A DNA stretch of 64,000 bases, taken from assembly GCF_965218685.1 (NCBI RefSeq), contig NZ_OZ244657.1, positions 1,612,001 through 1,676,000 on the forward strand, in the 5' to 3' direction. Below the pieces are notes generated by a model, which saw nothing but the letters and a program-made list of their open reading frames with translations, did no database searches and had not been told where the DNA came from. Both the position numbers and the translations under genes were made by a program. This stretch comes from Thalassobius sp965218685. Lineage in GTDB: Bacteria; Pseudomonadota; Alphaproteobacteria; Rhodobacterales; Rhodobacteraceae. Positions 27,086 through 34,185 of the stretch are shown here, piece after piece. Every line of letters begins with the position of its first letter. Positions within the stretch are counted from its first letter, which is position 1.

Positions 27086-27888
27086 GCGGTTTCGAAGGCT
27101 CGTTCCTGGGCGCACAGGACAAGATCAGCCCCAAGGCGATCATGGAGTGCAAAATCTGCTGGACACCCTACGATCCGGCCGAGGGGGACGACACCCGCCA
27201 GGTGTTGCCCGGCACGCCATTTCTGGACCTGCCCGACGATTGGTCCTGCCCCAATTGCGATGCGCCCAAAGAGCAGTTCCTGGTCTCCGAAGACCCCGGC
27301 GCGCAGGACGTGCTGGAGGCGCAACATATCAAGAACCGCACCGACCTGCTGGAGACGGATTTCACCGAGGTCTGGCACGCCAAGATGCGCGACGTTCCCA
27401 TGGTCAACAAGGTGCTGCACGTGCAGGCCGTTGGCTGGAAAATGCATCAGGGGCGCCCCTTGGGTGTGCTGATCAGCCCGTGGTTCATGAACCTGATCAT
27501 GCTGCCTGCCGAAGACGAGGATTGGTCAGGTCTGCAGGCTGGTGCCAAAGAGGATATCTCTTTCGCGTCTGGTACTTACGAGTTCATCCATAACACCCGC
27601 GACATGGTGGGCGGGTACAAGGCGTGCTCGTTATTTTCGCCAATGGGCGAGTTCAAAACCCAAGGACAAGCCGTTGATGTTGCCAAGGCGGTAATGGTCG
27701 CGCTGTTTGACGCTGAAAACATGGCCGAGACCGACCGTCAGGCCGATATCCGTGCCGCGCGCGAAGACGAAATCGCAGCCGTGGCCGAAGCTGAAGCGGC
27801 CGCGGCAGAGGCTGCCGCAGAAGAGCCCGAAATCCCGGTTCTGCCCTCGCGTCGCCAGGTGTTGACCGTGGGGGTTTCCGAAAGCTGA
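27082..27888 (+). CDS. hupJ: Rubredoxin fused to HupJ/HybE-type assembly chaperone
   Basis: The 268-residue protein begins with a rubredoxin domain: Cys23 and Cys26 in CKICWTPYDP, Cys56 and Cys59 in CPNCDAP. From about residue 75 a HybE/HupJ domain follows (VWHAKMRDVPMVNKVLHVQA, GRPLGVLISPWFMNLIMLP), then an Ala/Glu-rich tail (about 215-255). In rhizobia the two parts are separate genes, hupI and hupJ. The fusion links an electron carrier with a chaperone for the Tat-exported subunits and may protect assembly in oxygen. Confidence 0.9.
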   Translation: MSGFEGSFLGAQDKISPKAIMECKICWTPYDPAEGDDTRQVLPGTPFLDLPDDWSCPNCDAPKEQFLVSEDPGAQDVLEAQHIKNRTDLLETDFTEVWHAKMRDVPMVNKVLHVQAVGWKMHQGRPLGVLISPWFMNLIMLPAEDEDWSGLQAGAKEDISFASGTYEFIHNTRDMVGGYKACSLFSPMGEFKTQGQAVDVAKAVMVALFDAENMAETDRQADIRAAREDEIAAVAEAEAAAAEAAAEEPEIPVLPSRRQVLTVGVSES

Positions 27889-27891
27889 ACC

Positions 27892-28728
27892 ATGCTGGAC
27901 CGTACCCCTCATACGCGCCTGATCGCACAGCCTGTCGCGGCTTTGCCCGTGGCGGATTTGGTGCGGGGCAAGCCGGTCGAGGACGTGGCCGAACTGCTGC
28001 CGCGCTTGTTCAACCTGTGCCGCGCGGCGCAGCGGGCGGCAGTGCGGACGGCTTTAGGGTTGGAGGTAACGGCTGCGGATATGCAGGCTGTTCGGGATGA
28101 GATTCGGCGCGAGCACGAGTTAAAGCTGGGGGTAATGCTTCCCTTGGCTTTGGGGATGCAGGTCAGCAAAGCGCCCACCGCTTTTCCGGCCTCTCCCGCC
28201 AAATTTGATGCCTTCATGGCCTCTGATGCCCGGTTGGCGCAGTTGTTGCGGGGGGTCTGCGAAGCTTTCGGGCAGGGTCAGGCTGTGGTGGGCGCGCTGC
28301 CCTTGGTCTCGCCAGAAAACGGCTTCTCGGCGGGGGCGATCGAGAACTCGGTTGCAGGCCGCGTGGCCGATGATCCGGTGATGCAGCATGTCGAAGCGCA
28401 GCACGGCCATGGTCCGTTGTGGCGCACCGTTGCGCGGGCGGTCGAGCTGCGCAAACTGGCCGAGGGATGGCAGCCCGAAATCATCCGCACGCCGCGGGGT
28501 ATTCTGGCGCCCGCCGCGCGCGGGACTTATGCCCTAATGGCGACGACACGCGAAAACCGGGTAGAGACTTTCCACCGCGTCACGCCTACCGATCATTTAC
28601 TTGCCACAAATGGCATTCTGCAGGCATCATTGGACACCCTGCCGGACCGGACCCATGCAGAAAAATTGCTGGCCATACTGGACCCGTGCAGCCCCGTTGA
28701 TCTGACCGAGGTGCCCGCCGATGCATGA
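27892..28728 (+). CDS. hupK: Hydrogenase accessory protein HupK
   Basis: The 278-residue product occupies the hupK position and shares the family's features: a helical N-terminal half (PRLFNLCRAAQRAAVRTAL) and RVTPTDHLLATNGILQASL near the C-terminus followed by LAILDPCSPV. HupK resembles a large subunit without a complete metal site and is thought to act as a scaffold during NiFe cofactor assembly. It overlaps hypA by eight bases. Confidence 0.85.
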   Translation: MLDRTPHTRLIAQPVAALPVADLVRGKPVEDVAELLPRLFNLCRAAQRAAVRTALGLEVTAADMQAVRDEIRREHELKLGVMLPLALGMQVSKAPTAFPASPAKFDAFMASDARLAQLLRGVCEAFGQGQAVVGALPLVSPENGFSAGAIENSVAGRVADDPVMQHVEAQHGHGPLWRTVARAVELRKLAEGWQPEIIRTPRGILAPAARGTYALMATTRENRVETFHRVTPTDHLLATNGILQASLDTLPDRTHAEKLLAILDPCSPVDLTEVPADA

Positions 28729-29062
28729 AATGTCGCTCTGTGAAGGCATTCGCCAGGTGATCGAAGATCAGGCGCGCAGCCACGTCATCCAGGCGGTCAA
28801 ATGCGTACGTGTCGAAATCGGTCGCTTTGCCGGGGTTGAAAAACCGGCGCTGGAATTTGCCTTTGACGTGGTGATGCGCGGCAGCGTCGCCGAGGGCGCC
28901 CGGCTGGAGATGCTGGACCTGCCCGGTCGGGCCATGTGCTACGACTGCGTGAAAGAAGTAGAAATCGCCGAGCGTCTGGACCCCTGTCCCGACTGCGGCG
29001 GCGGAAAATTGATGCCCATTGGTGGCGATGAAATGCGGATCAAGGATCTGGAGGTAATCTGA
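28721..29062 (+). CDS. hypA: Hydrogenase nickel incorporation protein HypA
   Basis: The 113-residue protein opens MHEMSL, where His2 binds nickel, and has a zinc site formed by two CxxC pairs (Cys73, Cys76, Cys89, Cys92). With HypB it hands nickel to the HupL precursor. Its last base is shared with the start of hypB. Confidence 0.94.
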   Translation: MHEMSLCEGIRQVIEDQARSHVIQAVKCVRVEIGRFAGVEKPALEFAFDVVMRGSVAEGARLEMLDLPGRAMCYDCVKEVEIAERLDPCPDCGGGKLMPIGGDEMRIKDLEVI

Positions 29063-29892
29063 TGTGTACAGTTTGCGGATGCGGGGATAGCTCGGTCGAG
29101 GGGCACAGCCATTCTCATGAACATGGCCATTCGCATGGTCACCACCATCACCACGGCCATTCCCACGACATTCATTTCGGCCACGGACCCGCGGGGGTCG
29201 AAGTCGCGGGGATGTCTCAGGACCGTTTGATCGAGATTGAAACGGATATTCTGGCGAAAAACGACCGCTATGCTGATGCGAACCGTGCCATTCTGAAGGA
29301 TCGCGGGATTTTTACAGTGAACCTTGTCAGCTCGCCCGGCTCGGGCAAAACCACGCTACTGTGCAAAACGATCGAGGCGCTGGGGGATACGCCCTTGGCC
29401 GTGATCGAAGGTGACCAGCAAACCGCCAATGACGCCGAACGTATCCGCGCCACCGGGGCTGCCGCCGTGCAGGTCAACACCGGCAAGGGCTGCCATCTGG
29501 ACGGCCACATGGTGGGTCACGCGATGGAGCATTTGCCGATGGAGCAGGGCTCGTTCCTGTTTGTGGAAAACGTCGGAAACCTGGTCTGCCCGGCGGGCTT
29601 TGATCTGGGCGAGGATTGCAAAGTCGCCATCCTGTCCGTGACCGAGGGCGAGGATAAGCCCCTGAAATACCCCGACATGTTCACAGCGTCGCGCATTGCC
29701 CTGCTGAATAAGGTCGATCTGGCGCCATATTGCGACGTGGATCTGGCCCTGTACGAAGAAAACCTGCGCCGCGTGAATCCAGCCATCGAAATCATCCGCG
29801 TCAGCGCCCGCACGGGCGTGGGGATGGACGACTGGCTGGCCTGGCTGCGCGGCAATCTGGCCTCGAAACAAACCGAACAGGCGGCGGAATAA
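29062..29892 (+). CDS. hypB: Hydrogenase nickel incorporation GTPase HypB
   Basis: The 276-residue GTPase starts MCTVCGCGD, a metal-binding N-terminus, followed by a histidine-rich stretch (about residues 14-48) able to store nickel. GTPase motifs are SSPGSGKTT, VIEGDQQTANDAERI and LLNKVDLAPY. It inserts nickel together with HypA. The histidine stretch takes the place of a separate storage protein; no nickel permease gene is seen in the window. Confidence 0.94.
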   Translation: MCTVCGCGDSSVEGHSHSHEHGHSHGHHHHHGHSHDIHFGHGPAGVEVAGMSQDRLIEIETDILAKNDRYADANRAILKDRGIFTVNLVSSPGSGKTTLLCKTIEALGDTPLAVIEGDQQTANDAERIRATGAAAVQVNTGKGCHLDGHMVGHAMEHLPMEQGSFLFVENVGNLVCPAGFDLGEDCKVAILSVTEGEDKPLKYPDMFTASRIALLNKVDLAPYCDVDLALYEENLRRVNPAIEIIRVSARTGVGMDDWLAWLRGNLASKQTEQAAE

Positions 29893-31373
29893 TGACCGAG
29901 GCCGCCCCCACCATCCTGTTGGTCGATGACGAGGAACACTCGCTGGCGTCCATGCGCATGGCGCTGGAGGATGATTTCGACTGTCTGACCGCCCGCAACG
30001 CTGACGAGGCGATGGTGCTGATGGAGGAACATTTCGTCCAGCTTATCTTTTGCGATCAACGGATGCCGGGGCGGACGGGCGTCGAATTCCTGACCGAGGT
30101 GCGCGACCGCTGGCCCGAAACCGTGCGGATCATCATCACCGGGTATACCGAAACCAACGATATGATCGCGGCCATCAATGACGCGGGGATCTACCAGTTC
30201 CTGACCAAACCCTGGCACCCCGACCTATTAGTGATGACCGCCAAGAACGCGGCTGATCTGTTCCGGCTGAACCGAGAGCACGACCGTATGTCCTTGGAAA
30301 TGCGGTACCTTTCGCGCTCGGTCGAAACCAAGCTGGATGAAAAACGCAAGGCCCTGCGCGAGGGGCTGGGGTTCGAAAACGTGCTGCGCGGCCCGAACTC
30401 GCCCATGAATGCGGTGATCGCGCAGGCCCGGCAATTCGCAAGTTTTGACGTGTCCGTTCTGATCACCGGCGAGGCCGGGACGGGCAAAACCGATCTGGCG
30501 CGGGCGATGCACTATAGCTCTCTTCGCTCCGACCGGCCGTTTCATGAAATCAATTGCATTGGCGTGGATGACGACATTCTGGAGCTGGAACTGTTCGGCG
30601 CCCGTCGCGGTGCGGTGCCCGGCGTGCAATCCAACAAAGCCGGCCTGCTGCAAAAGGCCGATCGCGGCACGCTGTTCCTGAACGGGATCGCCGAGCTGTC
30701 GCCGAAAATGCAGCTCGCCTTGGTCAATGTCGCGACCGAGGGCGCCTTCCGCCCGCTTGGCAGTCACGAGGTGGTGCGGACGGATGTGCGGCTTTTGGCG
30801 GGCAGCAGCCGTGATCTGCGCATGGACGTGGCCGAGGGGCAGTTCCGTGGCGATCTGTATTTCGCGCTGGCCAAGACCACGCTGAACGTGCCGCCCTTGC
30901 GCAAACGGCTTGAGGACATGCCCATTCTTGCGCAGCATTTGTTGTTCGAGGCGGCGGGCACCCATGGCAAGCAGGTCTATGGCCTGTCCGATGACGCGCT
31001 GAAATTCCTGGAAAACTATGACTGGCCCGGCAACCTGCGCGAGCTGGAAAACGAAATGATACGGATGCTGGTCTTTAGTCAGGATCAGCTGCTGGGGCCC
31101 GAGCTGATCTCGCGTCACATCTTGCAGGCCGCGCCAACCGATGCGCCCGGCGTCACCCCCGTGGACATGGTGTTGGAGGGCGAGGGCACCTTGAAAGACC
31201 GGGTCGAACAGATCGAGATGCGCATCCTGCGCGAAACCTTGACCCGCCTGAAATGGAACAAAAGCCGCGCCGCCAATGAACTGGGCCTGTCCCGCGTCGG
31301 GCTGCGCGCGAAAATCGAACGTTACGGGATCGTCGAGCCGGGAAAACCCGCGCTGACCCCAGAGGAGGACTGA
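29892..31373 (+). CDS. hupR: Hydrogenase response regulator HupR, atypical NtrC family
   Basis: The 493-residue regulator has a receiver domain with Asp55, an AAA+ domain with Walker A GEAGTGKT (193-200) and a Fis-type C-terminal helix-turn-helix (NKSRAANELGLSRVGLRAKI). Two hallmarks of sigma-54 activators are missing: GAFTGA is replaced by GAVPGV (240-245), and the Walker B DE by Asn-Gly in LFLNGIAEL (264-267). This fits the known R. capsulatus HupR, which activates a sigma-70 promoter and is active when unphosphorylated. It lies between hypB and hypC, as in that species. The start overlaps the hypB stop by one base. Confidence 0.94.
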   Translation: MTEAAPTILLVDDEEHSLASMRMALEDDFDCLTARNADEAMVLMEEHFVQLIFCDQRMPGRTGVEFLTEVRDRWPETVRIIITGYTETNDMIAAINDAGIYQFLTKPWHPDLLVMTAKNAADLFRLNREHDRMSLEMRYLSRSVETKLDEKRKALREGLGFENVLRGPNSPMNAVIAQARQFASFDVSVLITGEAGTGKTDLARAMHYSSLRSDRPFHEINCIGVDDDILELELFGARRGAVPGVQSNKAGLLQKADRGTLFLNGIAELSPKMQLALVNVATEGAFRPLGSHEVVRTDVRLLAGSSRDLRMDVAEGQFRGDLYFALAKTTLNVPPLRKRLEDMPILAQHLLFEAAGTHGKQVYGLSDDALKFLENYDWPGNLRELENEMIRMLVFSQDQLLGPELISRHILQAAPTDAPGVTPVDMVLEGEGTLKDRVEQIEMRILRETLTRLKWNKSRAANELGLSRVGLRAKIERYGIVEPGKPALTPEED

Positions 31374-31376
31374 CTC

Positions 31377-31667
31377 ATGTGCCTTGGCATCCCCGGCCAG
31401 ATCGTGGCCATCACAGACGAGGCCAAGATGATGGCCATGGCCGAAGTGTCCGGCGTGCGCCGCGAGGTCAACGTGGCCCCCATCGCCACCGGACCCATTG
31501 CGGATGTGGTGGGCAAATGGGCGTTGATCCATGTGGGCTTTGCCATGGCCGAGATCGACGAGGCCGAAGCCGCCGCCACCTTGGAGGCCTTGCGGGGTCT
31601 GGGCGAGGCGCAGGAAACACTCGAGGCGATGGCCGCAGGCGACGCCGCATTGGAGGAAAGCGCATGA
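31377..31667 (+). CDS. hypC: Hydrogenase maturation chaperone HypC
   Basis: The 96-residue protein starts MCLGIPGQIV with the conserved Cys2. It carries the Fe(CN)2CO unit between HypD and the HupL precursor. It is separated from hupR by three bases and overlaps hypD by four. Confidence 0.94.
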   Translation: MCLGIPGQIVAITDEAKMMAMAEVSGVRREVNVAPIATGPIADVVGKWALIHVGFAMAEIDEAEAAATLEALRGLGEAQETLEAMAAGDAALEESA

Positions 31668-32806
31668 AATACGCCGAGGAATTCCGCGATCCGGTCGCCG
31701 CCAAGGCCCTGCTAGAGGCCATCGCAAGGGTGGTCGATCAGATCGGTGCCACTGCCGAAAACCCCGTCCACATCATGGAGATCTGCGGCGGTCACACGCA
31801 TGCAATCTTTCGCTATGGGCTGGACAAGCTGACCCCTGCGGGCATCGAGTTCATCCACGGCCCCGGCTGTCCGGTTTGCGTGCTGCCGATGAGCCGGGTT
31901 GATGAATGCGTTGAACTGGCCGAACGCCCCGAGGTGATTTTCACCACCTTTGGCGACGCCATGCGCGTGCCGGGGACGCGGAAATCCTTGTTGCAGGCCA
32001 AGGCTGACGGGGCGGATATCCGCATGGTCTATTCCCCTCTGGATGCGCTGGAACTGGCGCGGCGCAACCCGGACCGAGAGGTCGTGTTCTTCGGTCTGGG
32101 GTTCGAAACCACCACGCCCTCGACCGCGTTTTCGATCCAGCAGGCTGCGCGCGAAGGGCTGACGAATTTCACCGTCTTCTGCAATCACATCACCGTCCCG
32201 CCGCCGATCAAAGCGCTGCTGGATGACCCGCATATGGTGCTGGACGGTTTTGTTGGGCCGGGGCATGTGTCCATGGTGATCGGCGTGCATCCCTATGATT
32301 TTATTGCCGAAGATTATGGCAAGCCCATCGTCGTCGCCGGGTTTGAGCCGCTGGACCTGCTGCAATCGGTGCTGATGGTGCTAGAGCAGATCCGCGATGG
32401 CCGCGCCGAGGTGCAGAACCAATATGCACGCGTGGTGCCCGAACACGGCAACCCTGTCTCGATCGCTGCGATCGAGGATGTCTATGAACCGCGCCCGACC
32501 TTCGAATGGCGCGGCCTGGGCGAGATTGACGCCAGCGGGTTGCGCATTCGTGACCGCTATAAGGCCTTCGATGCCGAAGAGAAATTCGGCATCGGCTATG
32601 CCGCCGGCCCGCGCGTGGTGGAAGAACCCGAAGGCTGCGCTTGTGGTCAGGTGATGACAGGCCGCATGAAGCCGGTAAACTGCCCTCAGTTCGGGACGGG
32701 CTGCACCCCCGAGATGCCCTTGGGCGCGTTGATGGTCAGCTCGGAAGGGGCCTGCGCGGCCTATTACCAATACGGAGGCGCCCGGGCTGTGGCGGCGGCA
32801 GAATGA
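31664..32806 (+). CDS. hypD: Hydrogenase iron-ligand assembly protein HypD
   Basis: The 380-residue protein has the HypD motifs: MEICGGHTHAIFRYGL, HGPGCPVCVLP, the GFETTTPSTA region, and C-terminal cysteines (CACGQVMTGR, NCPQFGTGCTPE) that bind a [4Fe-4S] cluster. It is the platform where Fe, CN and CO are joined. The ATG at 31664 overlaps the hypC stop. Confidence 0.95.
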   Translation: MKYAEEFRDPVAAKALLEAIARVVDQIGATAENPVHIMEICGGHTHAIFRYGLDKLTPAGIEFIHGPGCPVCVLPMSRVDECVELAERPEVIFTTFGDAMRVPGTRKSLLQAKADGADIRMVYSPLDALELARRNPDREVVFFGLGFETTTPSTAFSIQQAAREGLTNFTVFCNHITVPPPIKALLDDPHMVLDGFVGPGHVSMVIGVHPYDFIAEDYGKPIVVAGFEPLDLLQSVLMVLEQIRDGRAEVQNQYARVVPEHGNPVSIAAIEDVYEPRPTFEWRGLGEIDASGLRIRDRYKAFDAEEKFGIGYAAGPRVVEEPEGCACGQVMTGRMKPVNCPQFGTGCTPEMPLGALMVSSEGACAAYYQYGGARAVAAAE

Positions 32807-33846
32807 ACATGGCGCGCCCCATTTCTCGCTTGCGCGATGAACGCGTCACCCTTGCCCATGGTGGTGGTGGCAAGGCAATGCGCGATCTGATCGAGGACGT
32901 GTTCACCTCGGTCTTTCAACCTGACGGAATGGAGGATCAGGCCCGTCTGACTGTGGATGCACTGTCTGAACCCGGCGCGCGACTGGCAATGACGACGGAC
33001 AGTTTCGTGGTCGATCCGGTCGAATTCCCCGGCGGGGACATTGGCAAGATCGCGGTCTGCGGCACGGTGAATGATCTGGCTGTGGGGGGCGCGCGGCCCT
33101 TGTACCTGACGGCCGCATTCATCATCGAGGAAGGTACCGAAGTGGCGCTGTTGCGGCGCATCGTGGCCTCGATGCAGGCCGAGGCGGACAAGGCTGGCGT
33201 GCGGATTGTGACGGGCGACACCAAGGTTGTCGGGCGCGGCATGGCGGACAAGGTGTTCGTGACCACGGCGGGTGTGGGCGTGATCCCGCCGGGTCGTCAG
33301 CTTGAGGCCAGTCTGATCCAGCCCGGGGATGTGGCCATCGTGAATGGGGTTCTGGGCGATCACGGCGCGGCGATCATGGCGGCACGCGGGGACATGGCCC
33401 TGTCGGCTGAAATCCCGTCGGATTGCGCGGGATTGGGGCATCTGATGGAGGATGTTCTGGCCGTCGCCCCCGACGCGCGGGCCGCGCGGGATGCGACACG
33501 GGGCGGCGTGGCCTCGGCCCTGAACGAAATGGCCGAAGCGGCGGGCGTCGCAATCGAAATCGAGGAAACCGCGCTGCCGATCCGGACCGAAGTCAAAGGG
33601 ATGTGCGAAATCCTGGGCCTGGACCCGCTGTATTTGGCGAACGAGGGTACGCTGGTGCTGTTCGTGCCTGCGGATCAGGCGGATGCGGCCCTGGCCGCGA
33701 TGCGCGCACGTCCCGAGGGGCAGGGCGCAGTGATCATCGGTAAGGCGCTAGAGGGTCAGCCGGGACGGGTGACGATGCGCACGCTGTTCGGCGGCGCGCG
33801 CATCGTGGACATGCTGGTGGGCGAGCAGCTGCCGCGGATCTGCTGA
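32803..33846 (+). CDS. hypE: Hydrogenase cyanide-ligand enzyme HypE
   Basis: The 347-residue PurM-like ATPase has VTLAHGGGGKAMRDLI, the DSFVVDP segment and the C-terminal PRIC, whose last cysteine is carbamoylated by HypF and dehydrated to thiocyanate. It is the last hydrogenase gene. Its stop codon directly abuts the stop of the opposite copper-chaperone gene (TGA-TCA), so there is no intergenic DNA. Confidence 0.95.
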   Translation: MNMARPISRLRDERVTLAHGGGGKAMRDLIEDVFTSVFQPDGMEDQARLTVDALSEPGARLAMTTDSFVVDPVEFPGGDIGKIAVCGTVNDLAVGGARPLYLTAAFIIEEGTEVALLRRIVASMQAEADKAGVRIVTGDTKVVGRGMADKVFVTTAGVGVIPPGRQLEASLIQPGDVAIVNGVLGDHGAAIMAARGDMALSAEIPSDCAGLGHLMEDVLAVAPDARAARDATRGGVASALNEMAEAAGVAIEIEETALPIRTEVKGMCEILGLDPLYLANEGTLVLFVPADQADAALAAMRARPEGQGAVIIGKALEGQPGRVTMRTLFGGARIVDMLVGEQLPRIC

Positions 33847-34044
33847 TCAGGCGGCTGTGGCCTCGAAGCCTGCGTTGTTGATCGCGGCCAGCAATTCGTC
33901 CGCGTCGTCTGCGCTGTCAATTTCCACCGTGCGCGCGTCCAAATCGAATTCCAACAGGGCGGTCGGGTCGGCTTCGGTCACGGATTTCTCGATCTTGGCG
34001 GTGCATTTGCTGCAGCTCATTCCGGGAACGGCGAATGTGGGCAT
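33847..34044 (-). CDS. copZ: Heavy-metal-associated (HMA) domain copper chaperone, CopZ-like
   Basis: The 65-residue protein is a single ferredoxin-like HMA domain with the GMSCSKC metal site (Cys11, Cys14). It should carry Cu(I) in the cytoplasm to CopA. AAAGGAG precedes the start. It is divergent from copA and shares with it a 141-base region holding two CueR-type operators. Confidence 0.9.
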   Translation of the reverse strand: MPTFAVPGMSCSKCTAKIEKSVTEADPTALLEFDLDARTVEIDSADDADELLAAINNAGFEATAA

Positions 34045-34072
34045 TGTGGATCTCCTTTAAGGTGGCAAATGG

Positions 34073-34097
34073 GACCTTCCAGCGGGGGAAGGTCAAG
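34073..34097 (-). promoter_or_regulatory. CueR-type operator/promoter for the copZ-like gene
   Basis: Read on the minus strand, CTTGACCTTCC is followed after CCCGC by TGGAAGGTC, the classic CueR dyad. TTGACC serves as -35, and a 19-base spacer leads to a weak -10 (CATTTG). Elongated 19-base spacers mark MerR-family promoters. Confidence 0.75.
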
Positions 34098-34123
34098 CGA
34101 TTTTCGGAATTTTGCGCACGGGC

Positions 34124-34155
34124 CTTGACCTTCCAGCTAGTGGAGGCCTTATCTG
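34124..34155 (+). promoter_or_regulatory. CueR-type operator/promoter for copA
   Basis: CTTGACCTTCCAG and TGGAGG-C form the dyad. TTGACC (34125-34130) and TATCTG (34150-34155) are the -35 and -10 boxes, separated by exactly 19 bases as in MerR-type promoters. The copA ATG lies 30 bases downstream. Confidence 0.8.
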
Positions 34156-34185
34156 AAGGGCCTGCACGGCACGGAAGGCCCCGAA

